Positions 1 to 8,264 of a stretch of DNA of 64,000 nt are shown here, one piece after another. The position numbers were made by a program, and so were the translations under genes. The stretch spans positions 3,658,001 through 3,722,000 of the forward strand of contig NZ_CP073343.1 in the NCBI RefSeq assembly GCF_024397855.1, read 5' to 3'. The notes under the pieces were generated by a model that did not search any database, was not told the origin of the DNA, and worked only from the letters and a program-made list of their open reading frames with translations. Position 1 is the first letter of the stretch, and each line of letters begins with the position of its first letter. The stretch comes from Marinomonas rhizomae (GTDB lineage Bacteria; Pseudomonadota; Gammaproteobacteria; Pseudomonadales; Marinomonadaceae).

Positions 1-1
1 A

Positions 2-391
2 CAAGGCGTACTAGATGGCGCGGAGAACAATGAGTTTGCCCTAACGATTGCTCGTCATGCCGAAGTCGCGAAACATTATTCTTATGACGTGCATTCTCGT
101 GTGCCAGATATCGTGTTGATCTCTAAAGCAACCATGGATCGCTTAACACCAGACCAGCGTAAAGCGGTTAAAGAAGCGGCAAAAGAGTCTACTGAGTTTC
201 AAAAGAAAGCCTGGACAAAAGCCGTTAACGACGCAAAAACCATGAGCGAAGAAAAATTTGGTGTGACCTTTTATTACCCAGATGTTAGTGAGTTTCAAGC
301 GGCCGTTCAGCCAATGTATGAAGAGCTAAAATCCGATCCGGCAAAATATAAGGTTTATCAGGCAATCCGCCAGCAAGCGGAGTCAAAATAA
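2..391 (+). CDS. dctP: TRAP transporter substrate-binding protein DctP, C-terminal part
   Basis: The reading frame is open from the first bases of the window, so the gene begins upstream and only about 129 C-terminal residues are seen. They contain the VLDGAENN stretch typical of DctP-family periplasmic solute receptors, followed by the usual lysine-rich helices. The protein would bind a carboxylate or sugar acid in the periplasm and hand it to the DctQM permease. Its stop codon overlaps the start of the next gene (TAATG), so the three genes are translationally coupled. The uronate genes downstream suggest a uronate or oligogalacturonate-derived substrate; that is inference from context. Confidence 0.9.
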   Translation, partial: QGVLDGAENNEFALTIARHAEVAKHYSYDVHSRVPDIVLISKATMDRLTPDQRKAVKEAAKESTEFQKKAWTKAVNDAKTMSEEKFGVTFYYPDVSEFQAAVQPMYEELKSDPAKYKVYQAIRQQAESK

Positions 392-909
392 TGCCCAAAA
401 TAAGACGTTTCCTGGACATCTGTCTAGGGACAACGTGCTCTCTCTTACTCCTTAGTATGGTCGTGATACTTAGCTGGCAGGTAATCAGCCGTTATGTTTT
501 CAACGACCCTTCGACTTACACCGAAGAGTTACTAAGGTTAGGATTGGTCTGGTTGTCTCTATTAGGAGCTGCTTATTCTGCTGGCCGCGGTTCTCATATG
601 GCCATTGATCTACTGCGCGATATTTCGCGCGGTAGATTTCAAAAACTCCTTAAGATGTTAGTCCCTATCAGCTTTATTATTTTCAGCATTTACGTACTGA
701 TTCTGGGCGGTTTACACAGCATGCAAATCGCTTCGAAACAACTCACCGCTGTACTGCAAATGCCGATGTCGAGTTTTTACGCGGCTTTACCCGTCTGCGG
801 AGTATTGCTGATTTTGTACGCTATTTTGAATTTGATTGATGTATTAAAAGAGCCAATGAACAGCAAGACTGGCTCTGATATCGATCAACCACTAAGCATG
901 GGAGAATAA
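391..909 (+). CDS. dctQ: TRAP transporter small permease DctQ
   Basis: A 172-residue membrane protein with four hydrophobic segments (about residues 12-34, 48-65, 86-107 and 128-147), the size and layout of DctQ, the small membrane subunit of tripartite ATP-independent periplasmic transporters. It sits between the solute receptor and the large permease, starting inside the stop codon of dctP and ending 2 bp before dctM. It should form the membrane complex with DctM and help dock the loaded receptor. Start is the ATG at the TAATG overlap. Confidence 0.92.
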   Translation: MPKIRRFLDICLGTTCSLLLLSMVVILSWQVISRYVFNDPSTYTEELLRLGLVWLSLLGAAYSAGRGSHMAIDLLRDISRGRFQKLLKMLVPISFIIFSIYVLILGGLHSMQIASKQLTAVLQMPMSSFYAALPVCGVLLILYAILNLIDVLKEPMNSKTGSDIDQPLSMGE

Positions 910-911
910 AC

Positions 912-2210
912 ATGGCGGGTGAAGCGAGCCTTGTGCTCATTATTACGTTTTCTATCCTGTCTCTTTTAGGGTTACCACTGGCTATCTCCTTGGTTGCCTC
1001 GTCATTGGCAGCAGTCACCATGATGGTGCCAGTGGATATGGCGCTCTTTACTTCTGCCCAAAAAATGGTGGCGAGTTTAGACAGTTTCTCTCTGTTAGCC
1101 GTACCTTTTTTCATTCTCTCTGGCGTCATCATGAACTCCGGCGGCATTGCCATTCGCTTGGTTAACTTCGCAAAACTCATGGCTGGGCGTATTCCTGGCT
1201 CTTTAGCGCAAACCAACATCGCGGGTAACGTATTATTTGGCTGTATTTCAGGCTCGGCCATTGCGGCGTCTACGTCAATTGGTAGCGTTATGGTGCCGAT
1301 TCAAGCCAAAGAAGGCTATGACAGATCGTTTGCTGCGGCAGTGAATATCGCCTCGGCCCCAACGGGCATGCTGGTGCCGCCAACCACGGCTTTTATCATT
1401 TACTCATTAATTTCTGGTGGCACTTCTGTCGCTGCGTTGTTCTTGGGTGGCGCTGTAGCGGGCGTTATTTGGGCACTGGGCTTGGTGTTGGTCACAATTA
1501 TTATTGCTAAAAAGCGCAAATACCCTTTATCAGATCGAGTGCCTTTTAAAGAAGCTGTTAAGATCACTCTTGATGCAATTCCTAGCTTATTTCTCATCGT
1601 CTTTATTATTGGTGGGATTGTTATGGGCGTGGTGACGCCAGTAGAAGCCTCAGGTATTGCGGTCATTTACACCATGATTTTGGCGTTCTTCATCCATAAA
1701 ACCACACCACTTCGTGCCTTGCCTAAGTTCCTAATCGAAACATCCCACATTACTGGCACCATCATGTTGCTTTTAGCGGCATCTGCCACCTTGTCTTTTG
1801 CCATGGCATTCACAGGTATTCCTGCAGCGATATCCGCTTTGATCCTCGGGATTTCTAACGATCCGATCATGGTTATGCTGATCATCAATATCTTATTACT
1901 GGTGATAGGCTGCTTTATGGACATTGGACCAGCAATCTTGATCTTCACGCCGATCTTGCTACCGATTGCCATGAAAGTAGGCTACGACCCTGTGCATTTC
2001 GGTGTCGTAATGGTGTTTAACCTTGCTATCGGCACGATCACACCGCCTGTCGGTACTGGCTTATTCGTCGGGGCTACGGTTGCCAAGGTGAAAGTCGAAA
2101 AAGTCATTGTCGCACTCGCGCCTTTCTATCTTGTTCTGTTCAGCTTACTCGCGCTGATCTCTTACGTTCCAGTCATCACGCTATTCTTACCATCCTTTTT
2201 CGGTCTATGA
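912..2210 (+). CDS. dctM: TRAP transporter large permease DctM
   Basis: A 432-residue, very hydrophobic protein with about twelve membrane segments, matching the DctM family in length. Conserved DctM stretches are visible, among them VPFFILSG near residue 65, GCISGSAIAA near residue 115 and TPPVGTGLFV near residue 380. It is the sodium-coupled transport channel of the TRAP system. It is the last gene of the dctPQM unit and is followed by a strong hairpin terminator. Co-location with kduD, a DhuI-like isomerase and kdgR suggests import of unsaturated uronates, but the sequence alone does not show the substrate. Confidence 0.93.
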   Translation: MAGEASLVLIITFSILSLLGLPLAISLVASSLAAVTMMVPVDMALFTSAQKMVASLDSFSLLAVPFFILSGVIMNSGGIAIRLVNFAKLMAGRIPGSLAQTNIAGNVLFGCISGSAIAASTSIGSVMVPIQAKEGYDRSFAAAVNIASAPTGMLVPPTTAFIIYSLISGGTSVAALFLGGAVAGVIWALGLVLVTIIIAKKRKYPLSDRVPFKEAVKITLDAIPSLFLIVFIIGGIVMGVVTPVEASGIAVIYTMILAFFIHKTTPLRALPKFLIETSHITGTIMLLLAASATLSFAMAFTGIPAAISALILGISNDPIMVMLIINILLLVIGCFMDIGPAILIFTPILLPIAMKVGYDPVHFGVVMVFNLAIGTITPPVGTGLFVGATVAKVKVEKVIVALAPFYLVLFSLLALISYVPVITLFLPSFFGL

Positions 2211-2268
2211 GGGTATTGACTAAACAACTCGATTAAAAATCATTTGGGACAAAAAGGTGGGAAATAAT

Positions 2269-2301
2269 AAAGGCGCTTCATTGCTGAAGCGCCTTTATTT
2301 T
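2269..2301. terminator. Bidirectional rho-independent terminator
   Basis: A perfect 12-bp stem (AAAGGCGCTTCA and its complement) with a 4-base loop, flanked by an A-run on the left and ATTTTT on the right. It lies between the convergent dctM and isomerase genes and can serve both. Confidence 0.9.
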
Positions 2302-2326
2302 TGAAAGCTAGCGAATACTGCTTAGA

Positions 2327-2965
2327 TTAAATCAGTGAACGTACGTAAGCTTCGATCTCTGGGTTTTGGTTGTTATCAAAGAAACATTGCTGGAAGCGAC
2401 TTCCTGCTACGGCTGTGCGAACCAATTCTTGGTCCATCGCTTTTAACCCATCCAAGTAGCTGTCTTTCATTGTCGCGGCTTTCACTTGATTAAGGATACC
2501 CGCATTTTTCACTTGCGGCTCTCTTCTCTCTACTGGATAACCCTGCCCACGAGGACCTGAGAATGCTTTTTCAAAGATATAGCGAGCGTTTAATTCTGCA
2601 GCCCAACCAAACCCTTTAGCGAATGCCATGGCAATAGCATTACCATTGTTAATTTGATTAAACAGAAACGCGTCAGATGGCTCCAAGCAATAGCCACATA
2701 CCACGCCTGGATGAGCATTTAACGACATCATAGCGCCCTGTCCTGTGCCACAGCCAGAAACGACAAAGTCCACTGAGTTTGAATTCAACAAAAGGCTAGC
2801 CATGATACCTAAGTGGATATAAGTCAAGTGATGATCGTTCTCGCCATCCATTCCGACATTGAATACATCATGATTAAATGGCTCTACTGCTGTATTGAGC
2901 TGCTCCAAAATCGTTGCGTTTTTCCCCGCTTGGCTATTCTCCATCATTAATGCAATTTTCATCAT
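2327..2965 (-). CDS. RpiB/LacA/LacB-family isomerase, DhuI type (4-deoxy-5-hexosulose-uronate isomerase)
   Basis: A 212-residue member of the RpiB/LacA/LacB sugar isomerase family. It is longer than RpiB (about 150 residues) and carries the motif SGCGTGQGA near residues 69-77, HPGVVCGY, and a C-terminal extension with YPVERR. From memory it resembles the streptococcal isomerase DhuI, which converts 4-deoxy-L-threo-5-hexosulose uronate to 3-deoxy-D-glycero-2,5-hexodiulosonate, the same step as KduI. Its divergent neighbour kduD encodes the next enzyme, which supports that role. Two ATG codons stand in tandem; the AGGAG upstream is better spaced for the second (2962). Specificity is inferred. 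Confidence 0.8.
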   Translation of the reverse strand: MMKIALMMENSQAGKNATILEQLNTAVEPFNHDVFNVGMDGENDHHLTYIHLGIMASLLLNSNSVDFVVSGCGTGQGAMMSLNAHPGVVCGYCLEPSDAFLFNQINNGNAIAMAFAKGFGWAAELNARYIFEKAFSGPRGQGYPVERREPQVKNAGILNQVKAATMKDSYLDGLKAMDQELVRTAVAGSRFQQCFFDNNQNPEIEAYVRSLI

Positions 2966-3111
2966 TCTCTCCTAATTTTGTCTGAATAATTCTCAGCAAT
3001 TATTGTTGTAGAGGCTACGGTGTCGCAGTCCTGAATTAATAAGTCATACCACTCAACTATACCAATAGAAAAACAATATTCAATATTTTTCACAATACAA
3101 TAAAATAAAAA

Positions 3112-3126
3112 TGAAATGATGTTTCA
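3112..3126. promoter_or_regulatory. Candidate KdgR operator
   Basis: TGAAATGATGTTTCA is an inverted repeat of TGAAA and TTTCA, the core of enterobacterial KdgR boxes. It sits in an AT-rich stretch between the divergent isomerase and kduD genes, 110 bp upstream of kduD, with kdgR itself just beyond. The assignment rests on the match and the position; binding is not shown. Confidence 0.6.
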
Positions 3127-3236
3127 ATAAAATAAAATTAACATTGTTATTTCAAAATTGTTCTTCTAGTATAGTTCTACAATATGAAAAGCAGCCGCGA
3201 TGCATGCTGCTATCAATATAATAAAGAGGAAGTACT

Positions 3237-3986
3237 ATGTTCGATCTGACGGGTAAAGTAGCCATTGTCACTGGATGCAATACAGGTCTGGGGCAAGGCA
3301 TGGCGCTAGCACTAGCCAATGCAGGCGCAGACATCGTTGGTGTTAATAGAAGCGACCCTGCAGAAACAATCGATTTGATCCAAAAAGCAGGTCGGAAATT
3401 TCACAACGTAAATGCAGACATGAGCAAGATGGACAGTGTTGATCATGTTATAAAAGAGGCCGTTTCCGCCTTTGGAAAAGTCGATATCCTTGTCAATAAT
3501 GCTGGCATCATTCGTCGTAACGACGCATTAGATTTTACCGAAAAAGACTGGGATGAGGTCATGGATCTCAATATCAAATCACTCTTCTTCATGTGCCAAG
3601 GCTTTGCTAAACAAATTATTGCTCAGGGAACACCTGGTAATATTATTAACATCGCTTCTATGTTGTCTTACCAAGGTGGTATTCGAGTGCCTTCATACAC
3701 CGCATCGAAAAGTGGCGTTATGGGCGTAACAAAATCACTCGCTAATGAATGGGCAAAACATGGCATCAATGTCAATGCCATCGCACCAGGCTACATGGCG
3801 ACCAACAATACTGAAGCATTAAGAGCAAACGAAAGCAGGTCCGAAGAAATTTTAGGCAGAATCCCTGCTGCCCGCTGGGGAACACCAGAAGACATGGCTG
3901 GCCCTATCGTCTTTTTAGCATCAGAAGCCTCTCGTTATGTCCACGGCTATACCATTGCCGTTGATGGCGGTTGGCTTGCACGTTAA
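3237..3986 (+). CDS. kduD: 2-dehydro-3-deoxy-D-gluconate 5-dehydrogenase KduD
   Basis: A 249-residue short-chain dehydrogenase. The nucleotide-binding TGCNTGLG is at residues 12-19, NNAG at 87-90 and the catalytic triad Ser140, Tyr153, Lys157 (YTASK) is intact. Length and the segments around INIASMLSYQGG and APGYMATNNT are those of KduD, which reduces 2,5-diketo-3-deoxygluconate to KDG in pectin, alginate or glycosaminoglycan breakdown. A good Shine-Dalgarno (AAGAGGA) precedes the ATG. It is flanked by the DhuI-like isomerase and kdgR, which fits one regulon. KDG kinase and aldolase are not in the window. Confidence 0.9.
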   Translation: MFDLTGKVAIVTGCNTGLGQGMALALANAGADIVGVNRSDPAETIDLIQKAGRKFHNVNADMSKMDSVDHVIKEAVSAFGKVDILVNNAGIIRRNDALDFTEKDWDEVMDLNIKSLFFMCQGFAKQIIAQGTPGNIINIASMLSYQGGIRVPSYTASKSGVMGVTKSLANEWAKHGINVNAIAPGYMATNNTEALRANESRSEEILGRIPAARWGTPEDMAGPIVFLASEASRYVHGYTIAVDGGWLAR

Positions 3987-4065
3987 CGTGCATTTATATG
4001 GGATGGGGTGTTGTTGAATAAAAAAATGTCATATAGTAAATAGACAAAATCCCATTTCAAAAAAA

Positions 4066-4857
4066 ATGAAACTTATGAAGAACGAAGAAAACGCCCTGCA
4101 AATTGAACCTGTTTCATCTGTGATGAAGATGTTCGCCATTATCACGGCTTTAGCTGAACACAAGTCGCTTGGTATTACAGAATTATCTCAAATAGTCATG
4201 AGCTCAAAGAGCACTGTCTATCGTTTCCTACAAACCATGAAAATGCTGGGATTTGTTTCCCAAGAAGGCGACGATGACCGTTATTGGCTAACGCTAAAAT
4301 TATTTGAAGTCAGTTCAAAAGCATTAGAATACGTTGATCTGGTGTCCCTGACCGAGCCTTACATGGCTAGCATTGGCGAAAAGACAAAAGAAGCACTGCA
4401 TTTAGGCGTACGTGATGGCGATAGTATTATCTATATCTACAAAGTCGATGCGCAATACAATCTGCGAATGCAATCACGTATCGGTGGGCGCAATCCGTTG
4501 TATTCAACCGCAATTGGTAAGGTGCTTTTGGCAGAACGCTCAGAGAGTGATATTAGACAAATCTTTGAAAAAGTAGACTTTATTCCATCCACTGCAAAGA
4601 CTCATGTCTCTGTTGATTCGCTGTTAGAAGAGCTAAACGACGTGAAAAGCCAAGGCTATGGTGTCGATAATGAGGAACAAGAAGAAGGGCTACGTTGCAT
4701 TGCTGCACCAATATATGATCGTCTTGGCAATGTTATAGCCGGGCTCAGCGTATCCTTTCCGACATTGCGCCACTCTAGCGAAAAGTTTGATCAATATGTT
4801 AGCTTGCTACAAGATGCAGCAAGCAGTATTTCTGAGAAGCTAGGCTACAAAAAATAG
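4066..4857 (+). CDS. kdgR: IclR-family transcriptional regulator KdgR
   Basis: A 263-residue IclR-family protein: an N-terminal winged helix (residues about 14-75, with ITELSQIVMSSKSTVYRFLQ) and a C-terminal effector domain. Several stretches match enterobacterial KdgR closely from memory, such as NLRMQSRIGGRNPLYSTAIG and NEEQEEGLRCIAAP, so the KdgR name is well supported. KdgR represses uronate genes and is released by KDG. It lies 80 bp after kduD and may be cotranscribed. The start is uncertain: ATG codons at 4066 and 4075 both lack a clear ribosome binding site. A hairpin follows the gene. Confidence 0.88.
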   Translation: MKLMKNEENALQIEPVSSVMKMFAIITALAEHKSLGITELSQIVMSSKSTVYRFLQTMKMLGFVSQEGDDDRYWLTLKLFEVSSKALEYVDLVSLTEPYMASIGEKTKEALHLGVRDGDSIIYIYKVDAQYNLRMQSRIGGRNPLYSTAIGKVLLAERSESDIRQIFEKVDFIPSTAKTHVSVDSLLEELNDVKSQGYGVDNEEQEEGLRCIAAPIYDRLGNVIAGLSVSFPTLRHSSEKFDQYVSLLQDAASSISEKLGYKK

Positions 4858-4879
4858 TTAACGAAAATAGCTACAAAAA

Positions 4880-4908
4880 GGATTAGGCGGATTTTATCCG
4901 CCTAATCC
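4880..4908 (+). terminator. Hairpin, probable terminator of kdgR
   Basis: A perfect 12-bp stem GGATTAGGCGGA with a TTTTA loop starts 23 bp after the kdgR stop. No long T-run follows directly, so it may be a weak or rho-assisted terminator. Confidence 0.6.
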
Positions 4909-4986
4909 GCCCTCCTTTTACAGCAAAGCCTAATAACTGATTGCTCACCAAGACAACACAGGCATCGCCAATCACTTGCCAGTGAT

Positions 4987-5646
4987 TCAACCTATCTGCT
5001 TAATCAAGTCCACAATTTCTTGCTTCGCTTTTTCGCGCGACGCAGCATGACGATCATCTGCAAATTCCTGGTACTCAGAACCAATTTCATAAAACCGATC
5101 TACCCCCAAATACTTGGCTAATTGTTTAATATGAGGGCCTAAGTGGTTCATATGTTCACGAACACCACCAAAGCCAAAACCGAACTCTCCGGATGATGTT
5201 AGTAGTACTAGGGTTTTCCCTGACAAAATAGGCTCAATCGGGAAGTCTCCTCGCGCTAAATCAAAGGTAAAAGTCTTATTCACTCTCAACATTTGATCAA
5301 ACCATGCCTTCAATACTGCTGGCATACCGTAGTTATACATAGGGGCAGTAATGAGGATGATATCCGCTTGAGCCACTTCATCAAAATACCTATCGGACTC
5401 AGCTAATACTAGCTGCTGTGACTCGCTTCTGTTTTGCTCTGGGGTGAATGCCGCAGCAATCCAATCTTGGCATATAAAGCTTGGCGGATTAAGACCTAGA
5501 TCGCGATAGACCACTTTATCTTGATGATTTTTATTCATCCATGTTTTTATAAAACACCGTCCGAATGACTTCGAAATCGAATTATAGCTTGCCGTCGAAT
5601 TATCAGTACGACGTACACTAGAATCGATATGTAAGATATTTTTCAT
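4987..5646 (-). CDS. FMN-dependent NADH:quinone oxidoreductase / azoreductase (AzoR-like)
   Basis: A 219-residue flavodoxin-fold protein of the AzoR family. The N-terminal ILHIDSSVR is the phosphate-binding loop for FMN, and PMYNYGMPAVLKAWFDQ near residue 100 is the flavin-binding signature. TSSGEFGFG near residue 150 is a further conserved loop. Such enzymes reduce quinones and azo compounds by two electrons with NAD(P)H. It is divergent from a LysR-type regulator across 115 bp, so quinone- or oxidant-responsive control by that regulator is likely. The physiological substrate cannot be read from the sequence. Confidence 0.85.
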   Translation of the reverse strand: MKNILHIDSSVRRTDNSTASYNSISKSFGRCFIKTWMNKNHQDKVVYRDLGLNPPSFICQDWIAAAFTPEQNRSESQQLVLAESDRYFDEVAQADIILITAPMYNYGMPAVLKAWFDQMLRVNKTFTFDLARGDFPIEPILSGKTLVLLTSSGEFGFGFGGVREHMNHLGPHIKQLAKYLGVDRFYEIGSEYQEFADDRHAASREKAKQEIVDLIKQIG

Positions 5647-5761
5647 ATTTTAGGCCTCTTCTAACTCATAAGTAGTAGGCACAGTGTGTTCAGTAATTAT
5701 TGTCGTGACAAAGGGCAATATTTTTCTTATAAAGTAGATATTCTCATCTATAGAGTATTTT

Positions 5762-6655
5762 ATGTTCCAGCTTCTACCCTCATTGAATGCCATAAAAGCC
5801 TTCGAAGCTGCCGCTCGATTAAGCAGCTTCAAAGACGCTGCCAATGAATTGAATGTGACGTCGACTGCGATTTCGCATCAAATCAGAGCACTTGAAGACA
5901 CCTTAAATATACGATTATTTGAACGAAAAACGCGAGCAGTCACATTAACGAGAGAAGGTGAATTACTGGCAGCAACCGCAAACCAATCTTTACAAGAGTT
6001 ACTATCAACAGTGAATCAGCTGAAAGGCTCACCTCGCACTTTAACCATCAGCACAACCAGTTCGTTTGCTGCTATGTGGTTAGTACCTAATCTTGCTGAC
6101 TTTCAAGCACAGTCTCCTGACATCGACATTCAAATTAGAGCCGAAGAATCACTCATAGATATAGAACATGATAGACGTGTAGATATGGCGATTCGCTACG
6201 GTGAACTGCCTAAAGAAGATGAAAGGAAAGCACTTATTAACCAACCCTTGCTTCAAGAATATCTTGGCTTTTTTGCGACCCCAGAATATTGGGAAAAACA
6301 TCGTGAAAATCCAGCCGCGTCGGTGTTTTTCTGCACTCAATGGAAAAACCCAAAACTACCAATGTTAGGGGTAGAAGAGGCAATAAATAAAACCACTCCC
6401 AACGCACTACCAAGTATTCGTTATTTCAATGATGAAAACCTAACCGCACAGGCAGCCTTGTCTGGTCAAGGTATTGCTCTAATAAGCCAACTTGCTGTCG
6501 CCAACTCAGTCAAAAATACTTGGTTAATCCAAGGCACAGAAAAAATGTCGGCTACTATTACTGGCTTGCATTACTATTTAGTTATACCCAAGCGCTTGCA
6601 AGCCAACCAAGCCGTAAAAAATTTTAAGGACTGGCTTCAACACACACTAACTTAG
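5762..6655 (+). CDS. LysR-family transcriptional regulator, GcvA-like group
   Basis: A 297-residue LysR regulator. The N-terminal helix-turn-helix spans about residues 5-64 (AFEAAARLSSFKDAANELNV, then SHQIRALE), followed by a periplasmic-binding-like effector domain. The opening LPSLNAIKAFEAAARL is typical of the GcvA/AmpR-like branch. It is transcribed away from the azoreductase-like gene and probably regulates it and itself. The effector is unknown. Confidence 0.88.
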   Translation: MFQLLPSLNAIKAFEAAARLSSFKDAANELNVTSTAISHQIRALEDTLNIRLFERKTRAVTLTREGELLAATANQSLQELLSTVNQLKGSPRTLTISTTSSFAAMWLVPNLADFQAQSPDIDIQIRAEESLIDIEHDRRVDMAIRYGELPKEDERKALINQPLLQEYLGFFATPEYWEKHRENPAASVFFCTQWKNPKLPMLGVEEAINKTTPNALPSIRYFNDENLTAQAALSGQGIALISQLAVANSVKNTWLIQGTEKMSATITGLHYYLVIPKRLQANQAVKNFKDWLQHTLT

Positions 6656-6675
6656 AAACACGATATTGTTTTTCT

Positions 6676-7734
6676 TTAAGAGCCTATTTCCTTATACAAA
6701 TACTTACGGCATGTTCTTTCATCCATTCTGTTAAGTACAAAGACCAACACACTAATCACGGCCACTGAAAAAACAATTCGTCCCCAAAAAATCGTCATAA
6801 AATCTGCACCTATTAAAAGAACCAGCAAAGTATCTTCAATCAAGCTGTGCAATAAATTCAACAACATCATGGCGACGAAAATATCTCTGGGAGAAATATG
6901 GCCCCGCTTTGCTTCGTTAATGAGCAAACCGCCACCAAATGACACCCCTAGCGTAATACCAACAACCGTCAAATTGGTTGCCTCTCGGCTGATGCCCAGC
7001 ACAGACAAGATCGGCTTAAGTAACATCCCCATGAGCTTTTCAATGCCCAGTAATTTAAGCAAACGTAACAGTGTCATTAACGCGGCGATTACCACAAAAA
7101 TCATCGCAAGGCTTTGTAGTTGGTCAAGCGCCCAGGCCATATAGCTAGGATCACTGGTTGGTGTATGTTTCCACACAGTGTGCGCAGTTGTGTTTAATAG
7201 ATCTCCGCTTTGATAAATATGGTGAAGTATCCAACCCATTAATAAACCACCACCCAGACGAATCACTAGTGTCGCCACAATACCTACTCCAGCTTTTTTA
7301 GCCACCGCCACCTCTACTGGCAATGAATGTGCGAGCAGCAATAACGTCCCTAAAATAGAGACTTGAGCGACGGTTAAGTCGGCATCCATACTCATAAAGA
7401 CCACAAGCCCAGCGTACATATTGGTAACCAGTGTTGTTGCCCACACCAACCCCATTTCACTAGGCAAGCCAACCAAAGACATAACAGGACTCAACCAGCT
7501 ACTTAGCAGTTCTATACCACCAAACTCTTCAATAACCTTGATCACGATAATCATCGGAATCATGATCTTATAAAGCGTCCAGGTGACATCAATGATCTCG
7601 TTCCAGAGACCATCCCACAAAAGTCCAATCCAACGGGATATACGTTTATTCACTTCTCTTGCTCCAAACAATGTATGAATGAAGTCTATTGCGATAAGAA
7701 GAAATATGTTGATCAATTTAATAATTGATAACAC
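6676..7734 (-). CDS. Nucleoside-recognition (Gate) domain membrane protein
   Basis: A 352-residue integral membrane protein with about eight to nine hydrophobic segments. It has two related halves, each carrying a Gate/nucleoside-recognition type stretch: KIMIPMIIVIKVIEEFGG near residue 57 and SLAMIFVVIAALMTLLRLL near residue 208. Families of this kind (YjiG/YjiH, spore maturation SpmA/B) are thought to be transporters, but substrates are mostly unknown. It is divergent from an Lrp-family regulator 65 bp away, an arrangement common for Lrp-controlled amino-acid exporters. Function remains open. Confidence 0.75.
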   Translation of the reverse strand: MLSIIKLINIFLLIAIDFIHTLFGAREVNKRISRWIGLLWDGLWNEIIDVTWTLYKIMIPMIIVIKVIEEFGGIELLSSWLSPVMSLVGLPSEMGLVWATTLVTNMYAGLVVFMSMDADLTVAQVSILGTLLLLAHSLPVEVAVAKKAGVGIVATLVIRLGGGLLMGWILHHIYQSGDLLNTTAHTVWKHTPTSDPSYMAWALDQLQSLAMIFVVIAALMTLLRLLKLLGIEKLMGMLLKPILSVLGISREATNLTVVGITLGVSFGGGLLINEAKRGHISPRDIFVAMMLLNLLHSLIEDTLLVLLIGADFMTIFWGRIVFSVAVISVLVFVLNRMDERTCRKYLYKEIGS

Positions 7735-7799
7735 CTAATATTTTTAATATAAAAGCCATTAAGAAATTTCTAGTCGTATAACTATTTTTTGAGAAATTT

Positions 7800-8264
7800 A
7801 TGGAATTAGACAAAATAGACCGAAAAATTCTAGTCATCTTGCAGCGTAATAATCGCATCGCAAATGTTGAACTGGCCGAAGAAGTAGGACTATCGCCACC
7901 AGCTTGCCACAAAAGGGTAAAACGCCTGAGAGATGACAACATCATCGTCGGTGACGTTGCTATTGTGAACCCCGAATTAAGTGGCAATAAATTGACTCTT
8001 CTAGTATCAGTAGAAATGGAGCGGGATCGAAAAGATGTGTACGATGCTTTTAAACGCGTCGTTAGCAAAGCGCCAGAAGTGAGGCACTGCTACCAAATCA
8101 CAGGCGGCTATGATTTTATGATGGTCGTCACTGTGCCAGATATCCAAGCTTTTGAAAGCTTTGTCGATAGAGTACTTCACACCGAAGCCAACATCCGAAA
8201 GTTCCAAACCTCGGTATCACTGCGAACGGTGAAATCCTCAACCGAGGTTCATTTGAAGGAATAG
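7800..8264 (+). CDS. Lrp/AsnC-family transcriptional regulator
   Basis: A 154-residue Lrp/AsnC protein: winged helix at residues about 1-60 (LDKIDRKILVILQRNNRIAN, LAEEVGLSPPACHKRVKRL) and a RAM ligand-binding domain at about 65-145 with GGYDFMMVV. Such proteins usually sense amino acids. It is divergent from the Gate-domain membrane protein and probably controls it. Its 3' end overlaps the convergent YcaQ-type gene by 27 bp. Confidence 0.9.
   Translation: MELDKIDRKILVILQRNNRIANVELAEEVGLSPPACHKRVKRLRDDNIIVGDVAIVNPELSGNKLTLLVSVEMERDRKDVYDAFKRVVSKAPEVRHCYQITGGYDFMMVVTVPDIQAFESFVDRVLHTEANIRKFQTSVSLRTVKSSTEVHLKE

Noticed and set aside
821..1261. Open frame of 146 codons antisense to dctM
   Set aside because: It overlaps two well-supported TRAP genes and has no ribosome binding site or recognisable domain.
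3190..3211. Inverted repeat AGCAGC/GCTGCT in the kduD leader as a riboswitch or attenuator
   Set aside because: Only six base pairs with a ten-base loop and no T-run; too weak to support a regulatory RNA.
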